Shown piece by piece: positions 1-9,656 of a DNA stretch of 64,000 nt. The number at the start of each line of letters is the position of its first letter. Position 1 is the stretch's first letter. Source of the stretch: Staphylococcus xylosus (lineage in GTDB: Bacteria > Bacillota > Bacilli > Staphylococcales > Staphylococcaceae); NCBI RefSeq assembly GCF_002732165.1, contig NZ_MRZO01000002.1, positions 310,001-374,000 on the forward strand, given 5' to 3'. The position numbers were made by a program, and so were the translations under genes. The notes below the pieces were generated by a model that was not told the DNA's origin, did no database searches, and was given only the letters and a program-made list of their open reading frames with translations.

Positions 1-1
1 T

Positions 2-544
2 AGAGAAGAGTTAACAAAAGAAATAGATGAGTTAGATGTAGATTTAGTATTACAAGGTCATGATCATGTATTATCACGTACACATCCACTAGAACATACA
101 TCGACAAAAAACAGTTTCGTGAATGCTAAAAAAGAAGACACTAAACAATTTGTTGGTCAAGACAACGTCACATATTATGATAATCCAAAAGGTTCTGTGT
201 ATGTGCTGCCCAATACAGGTGGAACAAAAGAATATGACAGTATCTATGACCGTTCTTTAGAACATATTAAAAAAGTAAGACCAGAATTAAGTGGGTTAAC
301 TGAAAAAGATTTAGAACACTATAACAGCCTATTTAAATTAGGTAAGCAACCTCAAGAAACAGATGCCTTTAAAGATAGTCACTCAAATAACCGTGACTCT
401 TCTTCACAAAACTTCTCAGTCTATGAAGTTGAAGGTAATACATTGAAGGTTAAAATTTATCAATTAAATGGTGACATTAGTAAGGGTGAACAGCGTAATG
501 TTGAATTAGTTGATGAATTTGGTATTCAAAAAGACAATAAATAA
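2..544 (+). CDS. Calcineurin-like metallophosphoesterase family protein, C-terminal part (5' end outside window)
   Basis: The frame is open from base 2, so the gene starts upstream of the window and 180 codons of its 3' end are visible. The visible part begins with a region containing GHDHVLSRTHPL, the C-terminal Gly-His-Asp-His metal-binding motif of calcineurin-like phosphoesterases. A lysine- and asparagine-rich tail follows, with VYVLPNTGGTKEYDS and a final beta-rich stretch (VYEVEGNTLKVKIYQL), as in secreted or surface purple-acid-phosphatase-like enzymes. A GTG at 119 lies inside the domain and is not the start. Substrate is unknown. A hairpin follows the stop codon. Confidence 0.8.
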   Translation, partial: REELTKEIDELDVDLVLQGHDHVLSRTHPLEHTSTKNSFVNAKKEDTKQFVGQDNVTYYDNPKGSVYVLPNTGGTKEYDSIYDRSLEHIKKVRPELSGLTEKDLEHYNSLFKLGKQPQETDAFKDSHSNNRDSSSQNFSVYEVEGNTLKVKIYQLNGDISKGEQRNVELVDEFGIQKDNK

Positions 545-554
545 TTAAATCAAT

Positions 555-587
555 GCCTAAGTTAGAGGATAATAGTCTAGCTTAGGC
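555..587 (+). terminator. Hairpin after the phosphoesterase gene
   Basis: A 12-bp stem (GCCTAAGTTAGA with TCTAGCTTAGGC, one G-U pair) closes a 9-nt loop. The following tract is only moderately T-rich (CTCTTGATTT), so termination may be partial and the next lipoprotein gene may be co-transcribed. Confidence 0.5.
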
Positions 588-623
588 CTCTTGATTTCCC
601 AGGAAATTGAGGATTGATAGATA

Positions 624-1295
624 ATGAAACGAGCAATAAGATATTTAACAATAATAGTTTTATCTTGTATGGCGTTAGCTGCTTGTAATAATGAAACAGA
701 AGAACCTCAACAGTCAGGTGAAAAAGCTAAAGCTACTAAAAGTGCTAACCAAGAAAATTCATCTAAAGCGTCTATCTCAGACAAAGATAAAAAGGAAATT
801 AAAAAAGAAGTCTTGTCGTGGCTTTCAAAACATGAAAAAAACAATGATAAGGCAGTATCAAATCGTTATTTCGGTAGCGGTAGTATGTCCGATGGGGATT
901 GGTATGCAGGTACTGAAGATGGGGAAATTCAAGTAAGCAACAAGGGGAAACCAGGGGCGAAAGCTTTTGATTTACATACTGTGACAGGCGCAGTAACTTA
1001 CACATCAAATGAAGGGGTAACTGGTATAGATAAAGATTCAAAAAACTTATCAAATATTGAAGGGTATAATGCAGTCGCTGATATTAATAAACCCGTAACT
1101 AAATATTTATTTGCAGATAACGGTCAAGTGTATGAATATGCATTTAACGATTCAAAAGACATTACACTGTCATCTGGTTTTGCACCTAAAGATCATAATG
1201 GAAAAGACCCAAACTTAAGTCCAAACCAAATGTTCAAAATAAGCGATAATAAAGCACTTAACGATTTTTATAGCAAGTTATTGGAGAAATATTAG
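624..1295 (+). CDS. Unrecognised surface lipoprotein
   Basis: A 223-aa protein with a lipoprotein signal peptide: basic start MKRA, a hydrophobic stretch and the lipobox LAAC, so Cys21 would be lipidated. A Lys/Ser/Asn/Glu-rich linker (about residues 22-65) leads to a folded-looking C-terminal domain with DGDWYAGTEDGEIQVSN and repeated acidic and aromatic segments. I do not recognise the domain, and staphylococci carry many such lipoproteins. A GAGG motif lies about 12 nt before the ATG. It follows the phosphoesterase after a hairpin, and a strong terminator stands about 155 bp downstream. Confidence 0.75.
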   Translation: MKRAIRYLTIIVLSCMALAACNNETEEPQQSGEKAKATKSANQENSSKASISDKDKKEIKKEVLSWLSKHEKNNDKAVSNRYFGSGSMSDGDWYAGTEDGEIQVSNKGKPGAKAFDLHTVTGAVTYTSNEGVTGIDKDSKNLSNIEGYNAVADINKPVTKYLFADNGQVYEYAFNDSKDITLSSGFAPKDHNGKDPNLSPNQMFKISDNKALNDFYSKLLEKY

Positions 1296-1450
1296 TAAAC
1301 TATTATAACTTTATCGCATTAGCTTATATCACTAGTGATAGTAAAAAGTAAGTTGTTATATTGAAGCTTATAGTGGAAATAATAATAGTAAAGATAGAGA
1401 CACTAAAATATTTATCCAGTGAGAAAAGTACAGAATAAATAAAAATACAC

Positions 1451-1489
1451 CCCAAAAGTTGGACTAAAAATCTAACTTTTGGGTTTTTT
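1451..1489 (+). terminator. Intrinsic terminator in the 1296-1637 gap
   Basis: A 13-bp stem (CCCAAAAGTTGGA with TCTAACTTTTGGG, one wobble) is followed by six Ts. It ends the lipoprotein transcript. The rest of the gap is AT-rich leader for the phosphatase gene, and I see no gene in it. Confidence 0.85.
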
Positions 1490-1637
1490 GTATAATATTA
1501 ACTGAAAATAAGCTACATAAATAAGAAAGACAAAAGCAATGCTATAAAACTTTATAATATATGAATAGAAATAGGTATTCACTTTTTTTGAAATTTATTA
1601 TATGCTTTGAAATATATTAACTAAATGAGGTGAGCAT

Positions 1638-2513
1638 TTGAATAAATTTTCAAAATCTGTCATATCGATTTCGCTTGCAACTGTATTTACAATTGCAACA
1701 CCACTAACTACATATACTACTGTTGTGCATGCCAATGAATCAACTGCACCGGTAATGGAACAACAAGATCAAACAAATCTTGGCTCTGAAAATATTATGG
1801 CAGTTTCATGGTATCAAAATTCAGCAGAAGCTAAGGCACTTTACTTACAAGGTTATAATAGTGCAAAAGTACAATTAGACAAAGAGCTTGAAAAAAATAA
1901 AGGCAAACATAAACTTGCAATCGCACTTGATTTAGATGAAACAGTTCTAGATAATTCACCTTATCAAGGTTACGCGTCTATAAATAATGCATCGTATCCG
2001 GAAGGTTGGCATGAATGGATACAGGCCGCTAAAGCAAAACCTGTATATGGCGCTAAATCTTTTTTGAAATATGCCGATAAAAAAGGTGTAGACATTTATT
2101 ACATTTCTGATAGAGACAAAGAAAAAGACTTTAAAGCAACTCAAAAAAACTTGAAAAAGCAAGGTATTCCACAAGCCACAGATAATCACATCTTGCTTAA
2201 AGATAAAAATGATAAGAGTAAGGAACCTAGAAGACAATTAGTAAAAAAAAATCATAAGTTAGTAATGTTATTTGGTGATAATTTATTAGACTTCGGGGAC
2301 CCTAAAAAACCTAATGCTGCAGAGCGTGAAAAGTTTGTTCAACAACATAAAGAAGACTTTGGTAAGAAATACATTATTTTCCCTAATCCAATGTATGGTA
2401 GTTGGGAAGCAACACTATATAACAATAACTATGATATGAGTGATGCGCAAAAAGATGAACTAAGAAAACAATCAATTAAGCAGTTTAATCCTTCAACTGG
2501 AAAAGTTGAATAA
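1638..2513 (+). CDS. Secreted HAD-type acid phosphatase (e(P4)/class B-like 5'-nucleotidase family)
   Basis: A 291-aa exported protein. It starts with TTG, placed 7 nt after a strong GAGGTGA. The N-terminus is a signal peptide (basic MNKFSK, hydrophobic core, likely cleavage after VVHA near residue 32). The HAD nucleophile motif DLDETVLDN lies near residue 98, followed by YISDRD (motif II) and a late acidic motif FGDNLLDF, which define the acid phosphatase / outer-membrane P4 family. The enzyme should dephosphorylate nucleotides or small phosphate esters outside the membrane. Downstream is a terminator, so it is probably monocistronic. Confidence 0.88.
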   Translation: MNKFSKSVISISLATVFTIATPLTTYTTVVHANESTAPVMEQQDQTNLGSENIMAVSWYQNSAEAKALYLQGYNSAKVQLDKELEKNKGKHKLAIALDLDETVLDNSPYQGYASINNASYPEGWHEWIQAAKAKPVYGAKSFLKYADKKGVDIYYISDRDKEKDFKATQKNLKKQGIPQATDNHILLKDKNDKSKEPRRQLVKKNHKLVMLFGDNLLDFGDPKKPNAAEREKFVQQHKEDFGKKYIIFPNPMYGSWEATLYNNNYDMSDAQKDELRKQSIKQFNPSTGKVE

Positions 2514-2653
2514 TAATAAAACTGGTAGTGAAACAACATTTATTTTTATTACTAGTTAATGAAGAATAATTTAGAGATTTGAACCAAAGTGAGTTATCTG
2601 GAGAACCGTTAATTCGATAAAAAATACGATTTATATAGCTATATTAATTTTAA

Positions 2654-2699
2654 GACTGTAAACATATTTACTTTCAGAGTAATGTTTATAGTCTTTTTT
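2654..2699 (+). terminator. Intrinsic terminator after the acid phosphatase
   Basis: A long stem (GACTGTAAACAT..TTACT with AGTAATGTTTATAGTC) closes on TTCAG and is followed by TTTTTT. Confidence 0.8.
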
Positions 2700-2740
2700 C
2701 TAATTAGCAGGTATGTAACTTATGTGAAGATAGATAAAAT

Positions 2741-2782
2741 AAAAACCAAGATCAATGAAGTATGACATCCATTGATTTTGGT
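2741..2782 (-). terminator. Intrinsic terminator after the sirtuin gene
   Basis: Read on the minus strand, an imperfect stem (ACCAAAATCAATG with CATTGATCTTGGT) is followed by TTTTATTTTAT. It lies about 60 bp past the sirtuin stop. Confidence 0.7.
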
Positions 2783-2839
2783 TAATTGTACACTATTAAG
2801 AAACGTCTATTGAGAGTGCTAAGTTAGACTCCGCGCGAG

Positions 2840-3583
2840 CTAGTTTAAATTATGAAGCGTTGAAATTACTGAAACCATATCGTAATTGATGACTAAATCT
2901 GCTCTATAATCATAAGGCGTCACATCTTTATTAATAATAATAAGATTTTCTCCTTTGAAGTTTGAAATTAGACCGGCCGCTGGTTGAACTACGAGTGAGG
3001 AACCTAAAACGATTAATGTATCAGCTGTTTCAATTTTATTAATAGCATTAAAAATAGTATTTTGATTTAACATTTCTCCATAAAGTACAATATCAGGTCT
3101 AATGATGCTTCCACATGACTCACAATGGCGCAAGTGATGCTCCATGACGTAAGTTTTGTCATATTCATTGAAACAATCAACACAATAGAATTGATTTAAA
3201 GTCCCATGAAGTTCATCTACATTTAAGCTACCCGCATCTGAATGAAGGCCATCGATATTTTGGGTGATAACACCTAAAGATTGATGGTCTTTTTCTAGTT
3301 GCGCAATCCATTGATGAATGGTATTGGGTTGTTTATCAGCAAGGAGTAAACGTTTATGATAAAAATCGACAAATCCCTCCGGATCATCTTGTAGATAATT
3401 AGTACTTAACAAGTACTCAGGTGAGTAACCATCTTTTGAAATTTCATCGAACAAGCCACCCATAGAACGGAAATCAGGCACACCGCTTGCTACAGAGACA
3501 CCAGCACCTGTAAAAAATGTTATTCTACGAGAATTATTAATGATATCTTTCAATTGTTCAATATTACGATCCACACTTATCAC
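2840..3583 (-). CDS. Sirtuin (NAD-dependent protein deacylase, SIR2 family)
   Basis: A 247-aa cytosolic enzyme of normal length for a bacterial sirtuin. Visible motifs are the Rossmann GAGVSVASGVPDFRS near residue 27, TQNIDGLH, and the catalytic His in ELHGTLN. A structural zinc ribbon has paired cysteines (CVDC and CESC), and VLGSSLVVQPAAGL and IIINKD follow. It removes acyl groups from lysines using NAD. It is the stand-alone sirtuin type, not the macrodomain/LplA2-linked one, because no such neighbours are present. It is convergent with the acid phosphatase and divergent from cnt. Confidence 0.92.
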   Translation of the reverse strand: MISVDRNIEQLKDIINNSRRITFFTGAGVSVASGVPDFRSMGGLFDEISKDGYSPEYLLSTNYLQDDPEGFVDFYHKRLLLADKQPNTIHQWIAQLEKDHQSLGVITQNIDGLHSDAGSLNVDELHGTLNQFYCVDCFNEYDKTYVMEHHLRHCESCGSIIRPDIVLYGEMLNQNTIFNAINKIETADTLIVLGSSLVVQPAAGLISNFKGENLIIINKDVTPYDYRADLVINYDMVSVISTLHNLN

Positions 3584-3765
3584 TCCATTAAAAAATATAC
3601 TCTCTTGTTGCGAATATTTTATTATACTTAAGATAATTTTAAATATTAGCTACTATTTTAGCAAATATGGAAAAGTATAATTAAGAGCAAATAAATCTAT
3701 GACTATTGTAAGGCATCTAATGTACTAAGAATATTATAGATTGAATCTAAACAAACTCGATAAAG

Positions 3766-3822
3766 CCTCGTCATTCACAGTGCTTCTTATGTATTAGTGA
3801 ATGATTGGGGCTTTATTTTTTT
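3766..3822 (+). terminator. Orphan hairpin with T-tract upstream of the cnt promoter
   Basis: The arms AAAGCC..CATTCAC and GTGAATG..GGCTTT close a loop of about 18 nt and are followed by ATTTTTTTAT, an intrinsic terminator on the plus strand. No plus-strand gene precedes it: the sirtuin on its left reads away. It may end a small RNA in 3600-3820 or insulate the cnt promoter. The rest of the 3584-4058 gap holds the cnt control region. Confidence 0.6.
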
Positions 3823-3917
3823 ATATGAAATTTTAAAAAACCATATATATTTTCTAAAATAAAAGTACAATTCAAGTTTTTTTAATAACTATTAATTGAA
3901 AAATATTATCATTTGTA

Positions 3918-3946
3918 TTGACAACTATAAAGGACCAATATATGAT
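3918..3946 (+). promoter_or_regulatory. Sigma-A promoter of the cnt operon
   Basis: A -35 TTGACA (3918-3923), 17-bp spacer and -10 TATGAT (3941-3946), close to consensus. It lies 112 bp before cntK, with the Zur-type palindrome starting 4 bp after the -10. Confidence 0.8.
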
Positions 3947-3950
3947 ATAA

Positions 3951-3977
3951 ATCAAATCGTAACTATTACGATTTGAT
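3951..3977 (+). promoter_or_regulatory. Zur-type operator in front of cntK
   Basis: A perfect inverted repeat with 12-bp arms around CTA (ATCAAATCGTAA and TTACGATTTGAT). Its core TCGTAACTATTACGA matches the Zur box pattern TCGTAATnATTACGA. It covers the predicted transcription start, so zinc-loaded Zur would block transcription, in line with zinc repression of cnt in S. aureus. A Fur contribution cannot be excluded by eye. Confidence 0.8.
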
Positions 3978-4058
3978 TAGACTGCTGCAATGAGCTAAAG
4001 TTTTTTAATCAATATTAATAGATTTATATAAAATATTTTTAAATAGAAGGAGAGTCGT

Positions 4059-4880
4059 ATGAGTCGAAAGGTTATAGAATTTTCAAAGTATAATCCATCG
4101 GGGAATATGACGATACTAGTGCATTCGCAACATGATTCAAGAGATTACGCAAACATAGCTAACCAATTGATGACAACGAGTCATGTTTGTTGTGAGCAAG
4201 TTGGATTTATAGAATCCACCAATACGGATTTTAATAGAAATTGTCATTTAGTTATGAGCGGAAATGAATTTTGTGGTAATGCCACAATGTCATACATACA
4301 TTATTTGCAAGAAAGTAACATACTGCAAAAACATCAATGTGCAATAAAAGTTTCGGGATGTACTGAGTTGGTTCAGTGTGAAGTACATAGCAATCAACAT
4401 TATGAAGTCAGTATGCCCCAAGCACAGCACGTGTCCCCGGTAAAGCTTAATATTAATCAGCAACAATGGCATGCAATAGAAATTGTTTATGAGTCATATG
4501 TGCATTTTGTTGTTCCAGTCACTGAAGTGACTACAGAATTGCAACATCAGGTTGAACAATTTGTCCGACAGCAAACAAGGAGTAATAAGTATAAAACAAT
4601 AGGTATCATGTTATTTGATGAACAACGTCAGTTTCTTAAACCACTTATTTTTATACCAGAAATTCAAAATTTGGTTTGGGAGAATAGTTGTGGTTCTGGT
4701 ACTGCATCGATAGGTATTTTTAAAAATTATAAATCTAACAGTACATGCGAGGATTTTATAGTTCATCAGCCGGGCGGCAACATTTTAGTAACATCTAGGA
4801 AATGTCCAAAGTCTGGGTTCCAAACTTCCATTAAAGGACAAGTCTCAACTGTCGCAACAGGAAAAGCATTTATAGAATAG
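4059..4880 (+). CDS. cntK: CntK, histidine racemase for staphylopine synthesis
   Basis: A 273-aa diaminopimelate-epimerase-like enzyme that converts L-histidine to D-histidine, the first building block of the metallophore staphylopine. The two active-site cysteines of the fold are visible in MSGNEFCGNATMSY (near residue 72) and ENSCGSGTASIG (near residue 211). The ATG follows GAAGGAGAGTCGT. It is the first gene of a ten-gene run in the S. aureus order, 9 bp before cntL, under a Zur-type site. Confidence 0.93.
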   Translation: MSRKVIEFSKYNPSGNMTILVHSQHDSRDYANIANQLMTTSHVCCEQVGFIESTNTDFNRNCHLVMSGNEFCGNATMSYIHYLQESNILQKHQCAIKVSGCTELVQCEVHSNQHYEVSMPQAQHVSPVKLNINQQQWHAIEIVYESYVHFVVPVTEVTTELQHQVEQFVRQQTRSNKYKTIGIMLFDEQRQFLKPLIFIPEIQNLVWENSCGSGTASIGIFKNYKSNSTCEDFIVHQPGGNILVTSRKCPKSGFQTSIKGQVSTVATGKAFIE

Positions 4881-4889
4881 GAGACTGAA

Positions 4890-5708
4890 ATGAAAAATTT
4901 AGAGAAAGAGATTAGCGCTATATTACATAAATATTTATTGAATTTTGAAACACTATATGAAAATGTCTTAGAAAATAGTGACTCCGTTGATGCATTAGAA
5001 ACATTAGTGGATGAGTACAGTCAGTTTATATTAAATCCCGTGTTTAAACGATTATACGAAGATTGGGAAGATGAAGTGGTAAAAGAACATCTCACGACGA
5101 GGCTCCAATTTATATCAGCCCAATGTGTTAAACAAGTAGAAGTGATTCGAGCGCAACGTTTGTTAGGCGGTAAGACTTCTACTTCTGGCTACTTTGATAA
5201 CATAGAGCACTGTATTAATGAAGAATTTGGGCAATGTCATATAACTGAAAATGACAAATTATTGTTAGTTGGCTCTGGTGCATATCCTATGACGCTCATT
5301 CAAGTGGCAAAGGAGACTGGCGCTGCTGTTATTGGTATTGATATTGATCCAACGGCAGTTGATTTAGGGCAAAGAATTGTTAAAGTATTAGCGCCAAATG
5401 AAGATATTGAGATTACAGAGCAGACAGTAAATCAATTAGCAGATATCAAAAAAGTGACACATATTATATTTAGTTCAACAATTCCAATTAAATATGACAT
5501 ATTAGAGCAACTTTATGATTTAACGAATGAAAATGTTGTTGTTGCAATGCGATTTGGTGATGGAATCAAATCATTGTTTAATTATCCTTCTAAGGAAACT
5601 AGCGTAGATAAATGGCAATGTGTAGATAAACGTATACAACCTAATCAAATTTTTGATATTGCTTTATATCGAAAGACAGCAATAAAGGTTGGTGTAGCGG
5701 ATGTCTAA
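4890..5708 (+). CDS. cntL: CntL, D-histidine 2-aminobutanoyltransferase
   Basis: A 272-aa nicotianamine-synthase-like enzyme. It transfers the aminobutanoate moiety of S-adenosylmethionine to D-histidine. An N-terminal helical region precedes a Rossmann methyltransferase-like core with [12 protein letters not shown] and [12 protein letters not shown] near residues 125-155. The start follows GGAGACTGAA. Its end overlaps cntM by 8 bp, which suggests translational coupling within the staphylopine synthesis module. Confidence 0.93.
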   Translation: MKNLEKEISAILHKYLLNFETLYENVLENSDSVDALETLVDEYSQFILNPVFKRLYEDWEDEVVKEHLTTRLQFISAQCVKQVEVIRAQRLLGGKTSTSGYFDNIEHCINEEFGQCHITENDKLLLVGSGAYPMTLIQVAKETGAAVIGIDIDPTAVDLGQRIVKVLAPNEDIEITEQTVNQLADIKKVTHIIFSSTIPIKYDILEQLYDLTNENVVVAMRFGDGIKSLFNYPSKETSVDKWQCVDKRIQPNQIFDIALYRKTAIKVGVADV

Positions 5709-6999
5709 AACATTAATTATAGGTACGGGGCCAGTTGCAATTCAATTGGCCAATCTGTGCCATCTAACAACAGACAAGCAAATAAATATGGTAGGCCGTG
5801 CCTCAACCTCGTTGAAATCAAAAAAGTTATTTCAAGCGTATCAACGCGATAACTACTTTGAAGTAACGACACAAAATGATGCCCATAAACAAATGGCAGG
5901 TCGCTTTCAAATTAATCACTTATATGCCGACATACAAGATGTTGAAGGTATTTATGACACGATTATTATGGCGTGTACTGCAGATGCATATCATAGTACA
6001 TTGGCACAACTATCGACAACAACATTAGAAAAAGTAAAGCGTATCTTGTTAGTTTCACCTACATTTGGTTCGCAAATGATTGTAGAACAGTACATGGCGG
6101 ATTTTAATAAAGATATTGAAGTTATATCGTTTTCTACGTATTTGGGCGACACACGTTTGTACGATGTTGCGCAACCTAATCATGTTGTCACAACTGGGGT
6201 GAAGTCCAAATTATACATAGGTTCTAATCTTGGTTATTCGGAAACAATTGTTTTTTTAAAAGGTGTCTTCGAACAATTTCACATAGCTTTGACTGATATG
6301 CCAACACCTCTACATGCTGAAACACGCAATAGTTCTTTGTATGTACATCCCCCATTATTTATGAATGATTTTTCATTAAAAGTCATTTTTGAAGGGACAG
6401 AGGTACCTGTTTATGTATATAAGTTATTTCCAGAAGGTCCAATTACGATGACGCTCATTTATGAAATGCGCTTAATGTGGACAGAAATGATGACCATTTT
6501 AGCGAAATTTAGTGTGCCGTCAGTCAATCTTTTGGAATTTATGGTGAAAGAAAACTATCCTGTGCGTCCTGAGACATTAGCGGATGATGACGTCTGCAGT
6601 TTTGAAAAATTACCAGCAATCCATCAAGAATATTTATTATATGTCAGATATACAGCAATATTAATAGATCCGTTTTCAGAGCCTGATCAGCACGGCCGCT
6701 ATTTTGATTTTTCGGCGGTACCGATTAAGCAACTTTATGAAAATGAACAAGGCGTCATTCATATACCACGTATGCCAAGTGAGGATTATTATCGTACTTC
6801 AATTATTCAACATATTGGGAAACTATTAGGTATTAAGACACCAATGATTGATTCATTTATGAAGCGTTATGAGCAATATTGTCAGGACTATAAAAAGCAT
6901 AACCATCACAAACAACTATCATCACAATTCAACATGAACTTATTTAAAGATGATAAATCTTTGGTAGGGGCTTTCTTAGATACCAAAGGTAAGATTTAG
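5701..6999 (+). CDS. cntM: CntM, staphylopine dehydrogenase
   Basis: A 432-aa opine dehydrogenase. It joins the CntL product to pyruvate by NADPH-dependent reductive condensation, giving staphylopine. The N-terminus has the dinucleotide-binding pattern ([13 protein letters not shown]), the middle has LLVSPTFGS and YLGDTRLYD, and the C-terminal half is the helical opine-dehydrogenase domain ([19 protein letters not shown]). It overlaps cntL. A 107-bp gap separates it from cntA, which may hold a secondary promoter as proposed for S. aureus, though I see only weak hexamers. Confidence 0.93.
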   Translation: MSKTLIIGTGPVAIQLANLCHLTTDKQINMVGRASTSLKSKKLFQAYQRDNYFEVTTQNDAHKQMAGRFQINHLYADIQDVEGIYDTIIMACTADAYHSTLAQLSTTTLEKVKRILLVSPTFGSQMIVEQYMADFNKDIEVISFSTYLGDTRLYDVAQPNHVVTTGVKSKLYIGSNLGYSETIVFLKGVFEQFHIALTDMPTPLHAETRNSSLYVHPPLFMNDFSLKVIFEGTEVPVYVYKLFPEGPITMTLIYEMRLMWTEMMTILAKFSVPSVNLLEFMVKENYPVRPETLADDDVCSFEKLPAIHQEYLLYVRYTAILIDPFSEPDQHGRYFDFSAVPIKQLYENEQGVIHIPRMPSEDYYRTSIIQHIGKLLGIKTPMIDSFMKRYEQYCQDYKKHNHHKQLSSQFNMNLFKDDKSLVGAFLDTKGKI

Positions 7000-7106
7000 T
7001 AATAAAGATTTGTAATATAAGAATATTAAATAGTTTTTTGTTTTACATAAGTATGATTCACACGAATATAAATGATATTACAATTTATAAATGAGAAAGA
7101 GGAAAA

Positions 7107-8708
7107 ATGATGAATAAACTTACTAAGATGAGCGCAGTATTAATTGCATCAGGTATTATTTTAGCGGGATGTGGAAACGGTAAAGGCATAGAGGAAAAGA
7201 AAGAGAATAAGCAGTTAACGTATACAACAGTGAAAGATATTGGAGACATGAATCCACATGTCTACGGTGGATCTATGTCTGCAGAAAGCATGATTTATGA
7301 GCCGCTTGTACGTAACACTAAAGATGGTATCAAGCCATTGTTAGCTAAAAGTTGGGATGTATCTGATGATGGTAAAACGTATACTTTCCATTTGCGGGAT
7401 GATGTTAAATTCCACGATGGTACTGAGTTTGACGCTGAGGCAGTTAAGAAAAATATTGATGCAGTTCAACAAAATAAAAAATTGCATTCATGGTTAAAGA
7501 TTTCAACATTAATTGATAATGTCAGTGTTAAAGACAAATATACTGTCGAAATTCAGTTAACAGAACCGTATCAACCGACTTTAGCAGAATTAGCAATGCC
7601 ACGACCATATGTATTTGTATCACCAAAGGATTTTAAGGATGATGGAACCAAGAATGGCGTGAAATCATTTGATGGCACAGGTCCATTTAAACTGGGTGAA
7701 CATAAAAAAGACGAGTCAGCAGATTTTAATAAAAACAATGATTATTGGGGCGAAAAATCTAAGTTAAACAAAATACAAGCAAAAGTAATGCCTGCAGGTG
7801 AGACTGCCTTTTTATCAATGAAAAAAGGTGAGACAAACTTTGCTTTCACAGATGATAGAGGTACAGATAGCTTAGACAAAGACGCCTTAAAACAGTTGAA
7901 AGATTCTGGTGATTACCAAGTTAAACGTAGCCAACCTATGAATACAAAAATGTTAGTGGCAAATTCTGGTAAAAAAGACAGTCCAGTGAGCGATAAAACT
8001 GTAAGGCAAGCGATTGGTTATATGGTAAATAGAGATAAAATATCTAAAGAGATATTGGATGGCGAAGAAAAGCCAGCAACACAACTATTCTCTAAGAATG
8101 TTACAGACATTAATTTTGACATGCCTGCGCGTAAATATGATATGAAAAAGGCGAAAGCACTGTTAGATGAAGCGGGATGGAAACAAATAGGAGATAGTAA
8201 AGTCCGCAAAAAAGATGGCAAAGCATTAACAATGACTATGTATTATGACAAGGGCTCTTCGAGTCAAAAAGAACAAGCAGAGTTTTTACAAGCAGAATTC
8301 AAGAAAATGGGTGTTCAATTACAAATTAATGGTGATACATCAGATAAAGTTGCAGAACGTCGTACATCTGGTGACTATGACTTAATGTTTAATCAAACTT
8401 GGGGATTATTGTATGACCCACAAAGTACAATGAGCGCATTTAAAGCAAGTAATGGATATGAAAGTGCAACTTCAGGTATCGCTAACAAAAATGAGCTGTA
8501 CAACAATATTGATGAATCATTTAAAATTCAAGATAGTAAACAACGTTCTGCTGCATATAAAGAAATTTTACAACAAATAGATGATGAAGGTATTTTCATT
8601 CCTATATCACATGGCAGAATGACTGTGGTTGCACCTAATGATTTAGAGAAATTATCATTTACACAGTCGCAATATGAATTGCCGTTTAATGAAATGCAAT
8701 TTAAATAA
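7107..8708 (+). CDS. cntA: CntA, staphylopine-metal binding lipoprotein
   Basis: A 533-aa extracellular solute-binding protein of the dipeptide/nickel (SBP_bac_5) family. The signal peptide ends in the lipobox LAGC (Cys22). The family signature follows: GGSMSAESMIYEPLVRN, LAKSWDVSDDGKTYTFHLR and DGTEFDAEAVKKNID. It captures staphylopine loaded with nickel, cobalt or zinc and delivers it to CntBC. ATGATG allows two starts; GAGAAAGAGG lies 5-8 nt before. It is followed after 15 bp by cntB. Confidence 0.93.
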   Translation: MMNKLTKMSAVLIASGIILAGCGNGKGIEEKKENKQLTYTTVKDIGDMNPHVYGGSMSAESMIYEPLVRNTKDGIKPLLAKSWDVSDDGKTYTFHLRDDVKFHDGTEFDAEAVKKNIDAVQQNKKLHSWLKISTLIDNVSVKDKYTVEIQLTEPYQPTLAELAMPRPYVFVSPKDFKDDGTKNGVKSFDGTGPFKLGEHKKDESADFNKNNDYWGEKSKLNKIQAKVMPAGETAFLSMKKGETNFAFTDDRGTDSLDKDALKQLKDSGDYQVKRSQPMNTKMLVANSGKKDSPVSDKTVRQAIGYMVNRDKISKEILDGEEKPATQLFSKNVTDINFDMPARKYDMKKAKALLDEAGWKQIGDSKVRKKDGKALTMTMYYDKGSSSQKEQAEFLQAEFKKMGVQLQINGDTSDKVAERRTSGDYDLMFNQTWGLLYDPQSTMSAFKASNGYESATSGIANKNELYNNIDESFKIQDSKQRSAAYKEILQQIDDEGIFIPISHGRMTVVAPNDLEKLSFTQSQYELPFNEMQFK

Positions 8709-8723
8709 AGGAGTGCATTCATA

Positions 8724-9656
8724 GTGTTCAAATTTATTTTAAAGCGCATGATAATTATGGTTCCATTGATGATTGTAGTGAGTTTCATGACATTCTTACT
8801 AACTTATATAACAGATGAAAATCCGGCGGTTACAATTTTACATGCGCAAGGCACACCGGACGTATCGCCCCAATTAATTGAAGAAACAAATGAGAAGTAC
8901 GGATTAAATGATCCGTTATTAATTCAATATATGAATTGGTTATTGCAAGCATTACAGTTAGATTTTGGTACGAGTTATATTACAGGCGATCCTGTTGCAG
9001 AACGTATTGGACCAGCATTTTTAAACACCTTAAAACTGACTGTCATTTCCAGCATTATGGTAATGATTACATCAATTATTTTAGGTGTTGTTACTGCCTT
9101 AACAAGAGGGAAGTTTGCAGATCGTGCAATACGTTCTGTGGCTTTCTTTCTAACGGGCTTACCATCTTATTGGATTGCTTCGATGTTAATCATTTATGTT
9201 TCTGTAAATTTAAATTTATTGCCAACCTCTGGACTGACGGGTCCTGAAAGTTACATATTGCCAGTTATTGTTATTACTATTGCATATGCTGGTATTTACT
9301 TTAGAAATATTAGGCGTTCAATTGTTGAGCAGTTGAATGAAGACTATGTACTGTATTTGAAAGCAAGTGGGGTGAAATCGACAACGCTAATGTTGCACGT
9401 ATTACGTAATGCATTACAAGTTGCCGTATCAATATTCTGCATGTCTATACCAATGATTATGGGTGGTTTAGTAGTAATCGAGTATATATTTGCTTGGCCA
9501 GGTTTAGGGCAATTAAGTTTGAAAGCCATATTAGAACATGACTTCCCTGTCATACAAGCTTATGTATTAATTGTCGCCATACTATTTGTAGTATTTAATA
9601 CATTGGCAGATATAATCAATGCACTCTTGAATCCAAGATTAAGGGAGGCAGCGTGA
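8724..9656 (+). CDS. cntB: CntB, staphylopine ABC transporter permease
   Basis: A 310-aa DppB/OppB-type permease with about six membrane segments. The EAA loop is visible at ASGVKSTTLMLHVLRNALQ and the C-terminal hallmark at PGLGQLSLKAI. It starts at GTG after AAGGAGTGC. It pairs with CntC to form the channel for staphylopine-metal import. Its stop overlaps the cntC start by one base. Confidence 0.92.
   Translation: MFKFILKRMIIMVPLMIVVSFMTFLLTYITDENPAVTILHAQGTPDVSPQLIEETNEKYGLNDPLLIQYMNWLLQALQLDFGTSYITGDPVAERIGPAFLNTLKLTVISSIMVMITSIILGVVTALTRGKFADRAIRSVAFFLTGLPSYWIASMLIIYVSVNLNLLPTSGLTGPESYILPVIVITIAYAGIYFRNIRRSIVEQLNEDYVLYLKASGVKSTTLMLHVLRNALQVAVSIFCMSIPMIMGGLVVIEYIFAWPGLGQLSLKAILEHDFPVIQAYVLIVAILFVVFNTLADIINALLNPRLREAA

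Noticed and set aside
691..1053. Open frames on both strands inside the lipoprotein gene
   Set aside because: They lie wholly within a gene with a clear lipobox and ribosome site, and their compositions are those of shifted frames.
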